Shown here: positions 7,857 through 14,394 of the stretch, piece after piece
Position numbering within the stretch: the first letter of the stretch is position 1
Layout: each line of letters starts with the position of its first letter
Assembly: GCF_014653175.1 (NCBI RefSeq)
Contig: NZ_BNAG01000002.1
Span: 372,001 to 436,000, forward strand
DNA: 64,000 nucleotides
Direction: 5' to 3'
Source of the DNA: Roseivirga thermotolerans
Lineage (GTDB): Bacteria; Bacteroidota; Bacteroidia; Cytophagales; Cyclobacteriaceae
Notes under the pieces: model-generated
What the model saw: only the letters and a program-made list of their open reading frames with translations
The model's database searches: none
Told to the model about the DNA's origin: nothing
Program-made: the position numbers and the translations under genes

Positions 7857-8897
7857 ATGAAAGAGTTCCGTACGGCCTTTGCTCGCATTCGTCTGTTGTT
7901 GTTGCTTTGCGGCTTACTGCTGGTAGTTGCTTTTTCCGGAATTCTGGGGGCTCAGCTGGGGTGGGCGGATGCATGGCTAAGCTATGAGAAAGCTGTGGAG
8001 CCGGAACCCTGGAGACCCAGAGATATAGCCACAGACCTGTCAGACCAGCAAGCCAATGCCGGGTTAATCAGGCTGGGGCATGACCTTATTACCCGTACAC
8101 CTGAACTCATAGGTCCGTTGGCTGAGGATGTGTCTAAACGATTTGCCGGAAATAACCTAACCTGCCAGAACTGCCATCTAAAAGCAGGTACCCAAGCCGG
8201 AGCAGGGAGTTTTGTGGGAGTATATAACCGATTTCCTCAGTTCAGGGCCAGAGAAAACAAAGAGGGTTCACTCTTTGAGCGCATTGATGGCTGCATGGAG
8301 CGTAGCATGAATGGAATAAAATTGCCGGCTGATAGTGAAGAAATGAAAGCGATGGTGGCTTATATGCAGTGGTTGAGCGAAGAGGTTCCGGTGGAAGAAG
8401 AAGAAAAATACAAAGGTTTTACTACACTGGAGTTACCGGAGATAAAAGCAGATTTAACTATCGGAGAAGCTGTTTTTAAACGCTACTGTGTGGCTTGTCA
8501 TGGCGAAAATGGTCAGGGAATAAGAGCCGGTGAGAATACGATGTATCAGTACCCTCCGCTGTGGGGCTCCGATTCGTACAATCATGGAGCCGGTATGCAT
8601 CGGGTAATTACCGCTGCTGAGTTTATTAAAGCAAACATGCCTTATTTACTGGCTACCTATGACAAACCCGTGCTTACCGATGAAGAAGCCTATCATGTGG
8701 CGGCTTACATCAATAGTTTTGAAAGACCCCAAAAACACAATGCTCAAGCCGATTTTCCCGATGTAAAATTAAAGCCTGTGTCTACTCCCTATGGACCCTG
8801 GGCTGATACTTTTCCGGCAGAGCAGCATAAATATGGCCCATTCCAACCCATAATGCGGTTTTACGAGCAACGGTATAATATCAAAAAGAACAAATGA
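7857..8897 (+). CDS. tsdA: TsdA-like diheme cytochrome c, thiosulfate dehydrogenase
   Basis: A 346-residue protein with an N-terminal membrane helix (about residues 11-33) and two heme c sites, CQNCH (103-107) and CVACH (211-215). The stretch DGCMERSMNG contains Cys146, at the place of the cysteine that ligates heme 1 in TsdA of Allochromatium. The segments LTCQNCHLKAGT and VGVYNRFPQFRARE also follow TsdA. Family members join two thiosulfates to tetrathionate, or run the reverse reaction, in the periplasm. ATG 7857 is preferred over the in-frame TTG at 7842. It is the last gene of the cluster. The stop codon touches the stop of the convergent receiver gene with no gap. Direction and electron acceptor are not known. 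Confidence 0.87.
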   Translation: MKEFRTAFARIRLLLLLCGLLLVVAFSGILGAQLGWADAWLSYEKAVEPEPWRPRDIATDLSDQQANAGLIRLGHDLITRTPELIGPLAEDVSKRFAGNNLTCQNCHLKAGTQAGAGSFVGVYNRFPQFRARENKEGSLFERIDGCMERSMNGIKLPADSEEMKAMVAYMQWLSEEVPVEEEEKYKGFTTLELPEIKADLTIGEAVFKRYCVACHGENGQGIRAGENTMYQYPPLWGSDSYNHGAGMHRVITAAEFIKANMPYLLATYDKPVLTDEEAYHVAAYINSFERPQKHNAQADFPDVKLKPVSTPYGPWADTFPAEQHKYGPFQPIMRFYEQRYNIKKNK

Positions 8898-9278
8898 TTA
8901 GCTCATTCTTCCGCTCAGGTTGTTGACAATAAGCGGTAGACAATCGGATACGAAGCGATCTTCTTTGCAGTAGTGGATGTCGGCAGTGCCACTGCTTTGA
9001 ATTTCAGGAGGAGTGATTCCGCAGCAAACTATGATTTTTCGATTCTCAAAATTTCCAGACTCAGTAAGTTGTTTGACCAGACGATAGTTTTCGGAGCTGT
9101 TGAAGCCAACATTGAAAACATAGGTATCAAAGTCCTTTGATGACATTTGATTTTGAAGTTGACCGAACGAGCACGATTCGACCATTAATTCCGATTCTTC
9201 TAACCAATAATTCTGAATTAGCTCAGAAAAAAGCTCCCTCAGATTCTCTCGGTCTTCCACCAATAGGACTTGAGCCAT
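8898..9278 (-). CDS. Stand-alone degenerate response-regulator receiver
   Basis: A 126-residue protein with the receiver pattern: MAQVLLVEDRENLRELF contains the acidic pair E8/D9, and a conserved lysine lies near the end (HYCKED). The phosphoacceptor position falls in TYVFNVGFN, where Asn56 stands in place of Asp. There is no output domain. It is therefore probably a pseudo-receiver that cannot be phosphorylated in the usual way and acts by protein binding. A promoter-like pair (TTG at 9350-9352, then TAGATTCG at 9322-9329) lies upstream, with a small hairpin in the leader at 9303-9316. Partner unknown. Confidence 0.65.
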   Translation of the reverse strand: MAQVLLVEDRENLRELFSELIQNYWLEESELMVESCSFGQLQNQMSSKDFDTYVFNVGFNSSENYRLVKQLTESGNFENRKIIVCCGITPPEIQSSGTADIHYCKEDRFVSDCLPLIVNNLSGRMS

Positions 9279-9321
9279 AATTTTATTTTGAGTTCTTAGT
9301 TTGGTGCTTTTGCACCGTTTA

Positions 9322-9352
9322 CGAATCTAATTCTATGTGTGACAAATAACAA
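9322..9352 (-). promoter_or_regulatory. Promoter of the receiver-like gene
   Basis: On the minus strand TTG, 20 bases and TAGATTCG (seven of eight positions of TAnnTTTG) precede the gene by about 44 bases. The leader contains the perfect hairpin GGTGC-TTTT-GCACC at 9303-9316. Confidence 0.45.
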
Positions 9353-9431
9353 AAAAATGTATGTCAAAATTTTCTTGAAAAGTGTTAAACGGCAAAAAAA
9401 TGACAATGATCAGTTCGCGAGGTAATCTAAG

Positions 9432-9465
9432 TTGGCGAACCCGCTTACAATCAGTTGCATCTTTG
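9432..9465 (+). promoter_or_regulatory. Promoter of candidate small RNA
   Basis: TTG at 9432-9434, a 23-base spacer and CATCTTTG at 9458-9465 resemble the Bacteroidota promoter, with one mismatch in the -7 box. There is no start codon with a useful ORF before the terminator at 9610-9641. Confidence 0.5.
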
Positions 9466-9471
9466 CATTGT

Positions 9472-9641
9472 TCAAGCCACAGTCACAAACTGTAAAGTAT
9501 GCTTTTGAGAACCTCTTTTAAGAGTGTACTCTAAGCTGGCATTCAGGCTTAGAACGAGATGATTTTGAATATCATTGTTTAGTGATATTGGTAAGTTGAT
9601 GGTTGGAAGCCCTGACGATACGCGTCAGGGTTCTTTTTTTT
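9472..9641 (+). ncRNA. Candidate structured small RNA with its own terminator
   Basis: About 170 bases between a promoter-like sequence and a rho-independent terminator, with no convincing ORF. It contains three successive perfect hairpins: TCTAAGC/GCTTAGA (9530-9536 and 9547-9553), AATATCA/TGATATT (9568-9574 and 9583-9589), and the terminator stem CCCTGACG/CGTCAGGG (9610-9617 and 9623-9630). The last is followed by TTCTTTTTTTT. I cannot assign it to a known RNA family; 6S RNA or a lineage-specific sRNA are possibilities. The 5' end is estimated from the -7 box. Confidence 0.6.
9610..9641 (+). terminator. Rho-independent terminator of the candidate sRNA
   Basis: An 8-bp perfect stem with a 5-base loop (ATACG), followed by a run of eight T after TTC. 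Confidence 0.85.
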
Positions 9642-9673
9642 GAACATTTATTGAGTTACCGAATTATATAGGC

Positions 9674-9952
9674 ATGACTGATAATGGTAATTTGAAAGAA
9701 CAAGAAATTGACAGAGTAATAGAAATGGCCTGGGAAGACTGCACACCCTTTGAGGCCATTGAGCATCAATTTGGATTGACGGAAAAAGAGGTGATTGCCT
9801 TAATGCGCAATGAGATGAAAGCGAGTTCTTTTCGGATGTGGAGAGCCAGAGTTCAAGGGCGAAAGACCAAGCATACCGCTTTGCAAGCCTCCGATAAATT
9901 TAAAAGTAGTCTTCAGAGAGAGATTTCCGGAAACAAGATTAGTAAGAGGTAA
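9674..9952 (+). CDS. TIGR03643 (DUF2805) family protein
   Basis: A small 92-residue protein matching the TIGR03643 family in length and motifs: EIDRVIEMAWEDCTPFEAIE, then FGLTEKEVIALMR, then SSFRMWRARVQGRKTKH. The middle segment has a helix-turn-helix look, and the basic C-terminal half suggests nucleic-acid binding, but no function is known to me. It starts 32 bases after the sRNA terminator, so it needs its own promoter or read-through. An inverted repeat at 10045-10067 could end its transcript. Confidence 0.85.
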   Translation: MTDNGNLKEQEIDRVIEMAWEDCTPFEAIEHQFGLTEKEVIALMRNEMKASSFRMWRARVQGRKTKHTALQASDKFKSSLQREISGNKISKR

Positions 9953-10044
9953 ATGGTTGGTTAGACCACTGCAGATGGTCGGGCCGATATAAATAGTTAG
10001 GAAGTATCACAAGGGCATTTAAGGGCCTTGCCACCATAAAAGGA

Positions 10045-10067
10045 AAAACCCGGAATTTCCGGGTTTT
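10045..10067. terminator. Bidirectional terminator between TIGR03643 gene and tRNA-Leu
   Basis: AAAACCCGGAA and TTCCGGGTTTT are perfect inverted arms around one base, giving an A-run on one side and a T-run on the other. It can terminate the TIGR03643 transcript from the left and the RtcB/tRNA-Leu transcript from the right. Confidence 0.85.
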
Positions 10068-10070
10068 AAG

Positions 10071-10152
10071 TGCGCACGAGAGGAGTCGAACCTCCATGCC
10101 CGAAGGCACTGCCGCCTGAAGACAGCGCGTCTACCAATTTCGCCACGTGCGC
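10071..10152 (-). tRNA. tRNA-Leu (anticodon CAG)
   Basis: A class II cloverleaf on the minus strand: acceptor GCGCACG/CGTGCGC, D-arm GGCGAAATTGGTAGACGC, anticodon stem CTGTC/GGCAG with loop TTCAGGC (anticodon CAG), a long variable arm, T-arm with GGTTCGACTCC and discriminator A. It lies 59 bases after the RtcB stop codon in the same direction and just before a terminator, so it is plausibly the last element of the RtcB transcript. Confidence 0.96.
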
Positions 10153-10211
10153 AAGGGAGGGCAAAGATAACTGAAAAATGATTCAATAATCAATGCCCAA
10201 ATCATAAGATG

Positions 10212-11633
10212 TTAATCTACTTCCCCAAACCTTTCATCGCCACACATTCTAACCACCTTGGGTTCGAAAGTGCCTAGTACATCAATCAGGTCGGTTTGCT
10301 TGGCCATTACTTCATGAATGTTCTTATACACCTGAGGGGCTTCGTCCAAACCGGAACCGATCAAAGTCACTCCGGCCTTTTTGATGTGCTTCTTCACTTC
10401 CTTTTTAGAGAGTGTCTGCTTGGCTTTGGTTCTGGAAAGTACCCTTCCTGCTCCATGAGAAGCCGAATTGATGGAATCCACATTCCCCTTGCCTTTTACA
10501 ATAAAGCCTGGTGAAGTCATTGAGCCAGGAATTATTCCCAACACCCCTTCGCCTGCAGGGGTAGCACCTTTTCTATGCACAATGATCTCGTTTCCATCTG
10601 CATCTCGCTCTTTCCAGGCAAAGTTGTGGTGGTTTTCGATTAGTGCCAATGGTTGCTCACCCAGGGCCGCAGCGAGCCTATCGTGGATTTGGTGGTGGCA
10701 TGCCGAGGCATAGTCACCTGCCAAATTCATGGCTTGCCAGTATTCCTGACCCGCTTCAGTGTCTAAATCCAACCAGGCCAGATGTTTGGCTTCTCCCGGT
10801 AACTTGGTCATATCCATGGCCAGCTTGGTGTAATGTCTCGCGATATTCGCACCAAGTCCCCTCGATCCCGAATGGGAGAGTACCGACAGATACTTGCCAA
10901 CCGGCAGGTTGAATTCATTGATCTCCGAGTGGATTTCAGTAATACCGAACTCCACAAAGTGGTTGCCACCTCCGGAAGATCCAATTTGCTTCCAGGCCGT
11001 GTCTTTCAACGATTTCAAGATGTTGATTTCATTGAACAGTCCTCTATCTAACACCTCATGGTCTTTTGGCCTTTTAAATACCGCCTGACCGAATTTGGTG
11101 TTCTCCATTAGCATGTCTTTCAACTCATCAGTGTTCTGATGGACAAAAGCAAGAGGGATGTCATACATGGTCATGCACATTCTGCAGCCAATGTCTACTC
11201 CAACTCCATAAGGGATCACTGCATTTTCAGTAGCCAATACACCGCCAATTGGCAGTCCGTAGCCCTGGTGTGCATCGGGCATCAGTGCACCGTATTTAGT
11301 CACCGGCAATTTCATGGCAATCTCCATTTGGTTGATTGCTCCTTGCTCAATGCCGTCTGCCCCATATATATGATATGGTATGCGCTTTTCCCTCAAAGCC
11401 AGTGTTTCATTGTGCTCAGTTTTGATGATCAGGGCCATCGCTACCGGACCCCAAGCCTCGTGTTTTAAATAAAGACCTGGGTTTTCGACCACCTTTTTCA
11501 ACATGGCTTTTTTATGCAGTATGGATTTGCCCTTGTAATGCTCATCCATGGCCTTGATGGCTTCGCCAATGGCTCTACCTTCAGGGAATCCGAGCTTTCT
11601 CAGGTCTTTTCCGCTTAATTTTCTCGTTGCCAT
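10212..11633 (-). CDS. rtcB: RtcB family RNA ligase
   Basis: RNA ligase that joins 2',3'-cyclic phosphate or 3'-phosphate ends to 5'-hydroxyl ends using GTP and manganese. The active-site signatures are all present: DAHQGYGLPIGGV, then GVDIGCRM (metal-binding cysteine), SSGGGNHFVEFG, SHSGSRG, HHNFAW, and NSASHGAGRVLSR, whose histidine takes the GMP. At about 473 residues it is longer than E. coli RtcB (408) because of an N-terminal extension of about 65 residues. MATRKL at 11633 is preferred; an ATG at 11642 is also possible. The start lies inside the end of the TPR gene, so the two are translationally coupled. No RtcA or RtcR is in the window. Confidence 0.95.
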   Translation of the reverse strand: MATRKLSGKDLRKLGFPEGRAIGEAIKAMDEHYKGKSILHKKAMLKKVVENPGLYLKHEAWGPVAMALIIKTEHNETLALREKRIPYHIYGADGIEQGAINQMEIAMKLPVTKYGALMPDAHQGYGLPIGGVLATENAVIPYGVGVDIGCRMCMTMYDIPLAFVHQNTDELKDMLMENTKFGQAVFKRPKDHEVLDRGLFNEINILKSLKDTAWKQIGSSGGGNHFVEFGITEIHSEINEFNLPVGKYLSVLSHSGSRGLGANIARHYTKLAMDMTKLPGEAKHLAWLDLDTEAGQEYWQAMNLAGDYASACHHQIHDRLAAALGEQPLALIENHHNFAWKERDADGNEIIVHRKGATPAGEGVLGIIPGSMTSPGFIVKGKGNVDSINSASHGAGRVLSRTKAKQTLSKKEVKKHIKKAGVTLIGSGLDEAPQVYKNIHEVMAKQTDLIDVLGTFEPKVVRMCGDERFGEVD

Positions 11634-12139
11634 AATTTCCAACGTTTCTTCAATCGTTTATACTTATTTCGCTTGATGTGGTCTTTCAAGTCGTCCACAT
11701 CGTAGTTGTCAAGGGCTTGCATCATGCCTTTTCGGTATAAGGCAATAGCCTTCTTAAACTGACCCTGAGCCTCTGCTGCCTTGCCTAGGTTTTCATAAGC
11801 AAAGGTTTTATTAAAGCCTTCCACCTTGATGGCCTTTAGCATAAGGTTTTCCAGACCCGGGTACTTCTCATTATCCAGATAGAGCTGTGCCAGGTTGTCG
11901 TATGCATTTCTGTAATCTGGCTTAAATTTTATTGCCAGCAAATAATGCTGTTCAGCTCCCGCTTTATCATCAAGGCCGTATTGAAGTAGGCAAGCCATTC
12001 TAAAATGAAGTTTGGCACTACCAGGTTCTTCACACAATCCTCTCTCAAACCATCTTTTGGCCTCATCATCTTGGCCATTATCTATAGCTTGATCTGCCAT
12101 CTGAATAATACTTTCTATGTATTCTTCGTAAATGTCCAT
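11615..12139 (-). CDS. TPR-repeat protein of the RtcB operon
   Basis: A 174-residue soluble protein made of about four tetratricopeptide-type helical hairpins (for example DEAKRWFERGLCEEPGSAKLHF, residues about 25-46, and YRNAYDNLAQLYLDNEKY), ending in a basic tail with RNKYKRLKKRWKLWQ. TPRs bind proteins; the lysine/arginine-rich tail could touch RNA. It overlaps the start of rtcB by about 19 bases. The frame stays open up to 12187, but that part lies in a palindromic repeat, so MDIYEEYIESI at 12139 is the likely start. A scaffold linking the SPFH protein to RtcB is a context inference only. Confidence 0.75.
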   Translation of the reverse strand: MDIYEEYIESIIQMADQAIDNGQDDEAKRWFERGLCEEPGSAKLHFRMACLLQYGLDDKAGAEQHYLLAIKFKPDYRNAYDNLAQLYLDNEKYPGLENLMLKAIKVEGFNKTFAYENLGKAAEAQGQFKKAIALYRKGMMQALDNYDVDDLKDHIKRNKYKRLKKRWKLWQREN

Positions 12140-12181
12140 TTTCGTTTGGGAGGAATACCCGAGCTTTTGGCTTTTGAACCT

Positions 12182-12245
12182 CGTCATTCTGAACTTGTTT
12201 CAGAATCTGCTTGGATTGACAGACCCTGAAATAAATTCAGGGTGA
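12182..12245. repeat. REP-like palindromic repeat pair, first unit
   Basis: ATTCTGAA-CTTG-TTTCAGAAT and CCCTGAA-ATAAA-TTCAGGG form two adjacent imperfect palindromes that begin with GTCATTCTGAA. Sequences of this type are scattered between genes in many Bacteroidota genomes. It lies upstream of the TPR gene, in the space between slipin and TPR. Confidence 0.7.
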
Positions 12246-12324
12246 TTGTTCAAGAGGTACATGGCGAGAGCATTCCTCGTTTTTATGTAACTGTTTCATG
12301 TTCTTAAGATGCCCTTTTTGGTAC

Positions 12325-12385
12325 GTCATCCCCGCGTATGCGGGGATCTCAATGTTCTAGAGATTCCCGTTTTCACGGGAATGAC
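12325..12385. repeat. REP-like palindromic repeat pair, second unit
   Basis: GTCATCCCCG-CGTATG-CGGGGAT and ATTCCCG-TTTTCA-CGGGAATGAC form two hairpins in mirror orientation around a 12-base spacer, the arrangement of a BIME-like repeat. It is 32 bases from the slipin stop codon and could stabilise or partly terminate the slipin mRNA before the TPR and rtcB genes. Confidence 0.75.
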
Positions 12386-12416
12386 ATACTAATTAGGTTC
12401 GTCTAAAGTTGACCAA

Positions 12417-13511
12417 CTACCTGGAGAAAATCTCCTTCAATTGATCTACCACCTGGTTACCACCAGACAGAGAGATGTTGTTGATCTTATCTGCAATTCT
12501 TTCAATGTATTCCATCTCTTTCAACTTGAACAACATTTCGTTGTTTTCCATCAATTTGGCAGTGTTCAGCAAGCTTCTTGTGGAAGCTGTTTCTTCTCTT
12601 CTGGTAATCACGTTGGCCTGCGCTTGTTTCTGAGCCACCAATACCTGGTTCATGATGTTTCTCAATTCACCGGAAAGAATGATATCCTTGACACCACTAT
12701 CCCTGATTTCAATTCCCAGTGTATCGGCTTTGCTCTTCAGAACCTCTTTCACATAGTCTGCAATGGCAGATTTTTGTTCCAGCAATTCATCAAGCGTGTA
12801 GTTGCCAATGTATTCTCTCAATGCCAGCTGCATCAGCACATATAGCTGCTTATCAGCGTCTTTGTTGTCGATCAGGTATTTCACCAAATCGACTACTTTG
12901 TACTGGCAGTTGAAGTTAATTCTCAGGCCGGCTTTGTCTTTGGTCAAGATTTCCTGACCTGAAACTTCCATTTGAAGGTGTCTCATATCGGCCTTCAAAA
13001 CGCTCAATGCGGTGGTGTTTTTCCAGAAGTAGTAAGTGCCTTTATCAAGCGCTTTTTTCAACTTTCCATCTATCATTAAGAGTCCTCTTTCGTAAGATTC
13101 AACTACGTAAACTCTGATGTATCTTAGCAAATCGGTGCTGGTAAGCACAGCTTTGCTAATGTCTTGAGTGATGTTGAAATCGCTTAGGTCTACTCTGGTG
13201 AAAGTGTATTCCACCAAACCTTTCCAGAAAGCATATTTTCCTACCGTCAAAACTTGTTTGAACTTGCCGTCAGCATATTGAATGACAATCTCATTGTCTT
13301 TCACGTCTACCACTTCAAGCATTGCAGCCAAGGCTTCATCCTTCAAAAGGATGTTTAAGTTTTTAGAAGAGTAGAACTGATCGGTAAGGTTGTAAACCAT
13401 TACAGTGTCCGCTAGCGATAACCAAGTAGTACCTGCAGTGATCACTTTGCGGTAATCTCCATTTCTGAAAACCAAACCGACTTTTCCATCGTTGATTCGT
13501 ATTCTTTTCAT
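12417..13511 (-). CDS. SPFH/band-7 (slipin-type) protein of the RtcB operon
   Basis: A 364-residue protein with an SPFH/band-7 domain over about residues 130-290 (DMRHLQMEVSGQEILTKDKA, then LALREYIGNYTLDELLEQK and LGIEIRDSGVKDI) and a coiled-coil-prone tail with KQAQANVITRREETASTR. Unlike ordinary slipins it has no N-terminal membrane helix. The first 180 residues hold three copies of a 45-50 residue unit (about 2-45, 65-112, 132-178), each with the pattern dG, about eight residues, G.Y.FW. SPFH proteins assemble into large rings or scaffolds. Next to rtcB it may hold the repair machinery or sense damage; this is inference. It follows the tRNA-like region, 330-400 bases downstream. Confidence 0.85.
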   Translation of the reverse strand: MKRIRINDGKVGLVFRNGDYRKVITAGTTWLSLADTVMVYNLTDQFYSSKNLNILLKDEALAAMLEVVDVKDNEIVIQYADGKFKQVLTVGKYAFWKGLVEYTFTRVDLSDFNITQDISKAVLTSTDLLRYIRVYVVESYERGLLMIDGKLKKALDKGTYYFWKNTTALSVLKADMRHLQMEVSGQEILTKDKAGLRINFNCQYKVVDLVKYLIDNKDADKQLYVLMQLALREYIGNYTLDELLEQKSAIADYVKEVLKSKADTLGIEIRDSGVKDIILSGELRNIMNQVLVAQKQAQANVITRREETASTRSLLNTAKLMENNEMLFKLKEMEYIERIADKINNISLSGGNQVVDQLKEIFSR

Positions 13512-13852
13512 TTTTACAATGGTTGTGAGGTTTCCCTCGGTTAAACATTTATTTATCGCTATTGGCCAAATAGTTTCGTTTTATGAAAGGTTGAACAGTT
13601 TGCCATCTATCCAAAGCGAGGTGTTTATTGAGTCTGAATTCAGAAGTGAGTTCTAGAGTCAGGGGAATTTGCTTGGAACTGAAGTTCGCAACGTCTTCCT
13701 GTGACAGCAGAAGTCAAATCTTGCATCGGGCGATATCCTAATCCACCTTGGCTTTTTCAAAACTTTCCTCATCTACCGAAGTAGGTAAGGGGCAAACTGA
13801 ATCTTCCTTTCAGTATTGGCATCGGTTTTTAAAGAAGACCCGATGAACTTCT
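13512..13852 (-). other. Structured leader between tRNA-like array and slipin
   Basis: No ORF of interest. On the minus strand it contains several stems: CATCGG/CCGATG and ACTGAA/TTCAGT near 13803-13842, and a 10-bp stem with one mismatch closed by a UUCG tetraloop (CTAC-TTCG-GTAG, around 13768-13792). GAAC-TTCA-GTTC lies near 13672-13683. This much foldable sequence continuing from the tRNA-like elements suggests that the slipin mRNA has a long structured 5' region. Confidence 0.5.
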
Positions 13853-13900
13853 GATCGATAGAAACCAAATCTATTGCGTCTGCCAATTTCGCCATTCCAG
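13853..13900 (-). ncRNA. tRNA-like element: Leu-type D-arm with UGG anticodon loop, no T-arm
   Basis: GGCGAAATTGGCAGACGC is nearly identical to the D-arm of the real tRNA-Leu at 10071-10152. It is followed by a perfect 5-bp anticodon stem ATAGA/TCTAT (13858-13874) with loop TTTGGTT, which reads UGG, a proline anticodon. No TTCGAAT-type T-arm or acceptor 3' strand follows; a CATCGG/CCGATG hairpin occupies that place. It is a tRNA 5' half or a chimeric decoy-like structure, not a working tRNA. Confidence 0.6.
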
Positions 13901-13907
13901 TCACTTG

Positions 13908-13970
13908 ACTAGAAGTGGGACTCGAACCCACACGATTGGTCTTGCTGTTCTAACCACTGAACTATCCCTT
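13908..13970 (-). ncRNA. tRNA-like element with shortened anticodon region
   Basis: It has a perfect D-arm (TAGTTCAGTGGTTAGAAC) and a perfect T-arm (GTGGG-TTCGAGT-CCCAC, 13915-13931). Only about 15 bases separate them, against 22-23 in a normal tRNA, so the anticodon arm and variable loop are collapsed. The acceptor strands (GAAGGGA and TTCTAGT) do not pair. The 5' side runs into the palindrome CCCGATAGCTATCGGG. It is best described as a degenerate tRNA-like sequence. Confidence 0.6.
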
Positions 13971-13986
13971 CCCGATAGCTATCGGG
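13971..13986. repeat. 16-bp perfect palindrome CCCGATAGCTATCGGG
   Basis: A self-complementary 16-mer lying between two tRNA-like elements and contributing the 3' acceptor strand of the element to its right. It resembles short palindromic repeats found in Bacteroidota intergenic DNA, so the array may have been shaped by repeat insertion. Confidence 0.65.
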
Positions 13987-14117
13987 AGAGAGGAGGAGTC
14001 GAACCTCCGACTACAAGCGTGGGAAACATCAAGCTAAGTAGGATACCGTGGCCTACCGGCTCGGTACTATGGGGTTATACAGAAACCCTCATCAGGTCTT
14101 CTACCTGATTTATCCCG
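13982..14117 (-). ncRNA. tRNA-like element with inserted segment, abutting the Tyr-like tRNA
   Basis: A 136-base element. Acceptor strands CGGGATA (14117-14111) and TCTCCCG (13989-13983) pair with one mismatch, discriminator A. A 7-bp hairpin ATCAGGT/ACCTGAT replaces the D-arm, and an anticodon-like arm GGGTT-TCTGTAT-AACCC follows. About 45 extra bases come next, including TACCG/CGGTA, and then a perfect T-arm GGAGG-TTCGACT-CCTCC. Its first base follows the discriminator of the Tyr-like tRNA with no spacer. It cannot be an ordinary tRNA but keeps both ends and the T-arm. Confidence 0.55.
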
Positions 14118-14200
14118 TGGAAATGGTAGGATTCGAACCTACTCAGCCTGAGGCACTGGTTTTACAGACCAGCATAACTCTCCCTCGTTATCGCATTTCC
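14118..14200 (-). tRNA. tRNA-Tyr-like (anticodon GTA), possibly degenerate
   Basis: Acceptor GGAAATG/CATTTCC is perfect with discriminator A. The anticodon arm CTGGT-CTGTAAA-ACCAG gives GTA (Tyr), the variable arm is extended (GCC-TCA-GGC) as in class II tRNA-Tyr, and the T-arm GTAGG-TTCGAAT-CCTAC is perfect. The D side is unusual: CG instead of UA at positions 8-9 and an A/T-rich stem ATAAC/GTTAT. It may be a working tRNA-Tyr or a diverged copy. It ends exactly where the next tRNA-like element begins. Confidence 0.75.
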
Positions 14201-14322
14201 ATTGAGGTCATTGTTCCTTCCAATTGGCACTCAACCAATATTCCGGTTCAACGACCTGCTATTTGCATTGGAGCTTTTTCAAACATCACAGTCCGAACGA
14301 AAGACTGCTTGAGGGCTTTAAC

Positions 14323-14341
14323 CCTGCCTGCGGCAGGCAGG
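14323..14341. repeat. 19-base palindrome CCTGCCTGCGGCAGGCAGG
   Basis: A perfect inverted repeat around one central base, within the DNA that separates a broken tRNA half from the Tyr-like tRNA. Confidence 0.65.
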
Positions 14342-14394
14342 CTCTCTCCAAGTTGAGGAGACGCTCGTTCTGCCTCTCCTTTAGCTTCTTGACC

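Noticed and set aside
13905-14356. Plus-strand open frames reading GTRTHTIGL, GGVEPPTTS and VGFEPTQPEAL
   Set aside because: These are the well-known false proteins produced by reading tRNA T-arms and anticodon arms in antisense. They show tRNA-like DNA, not genes.
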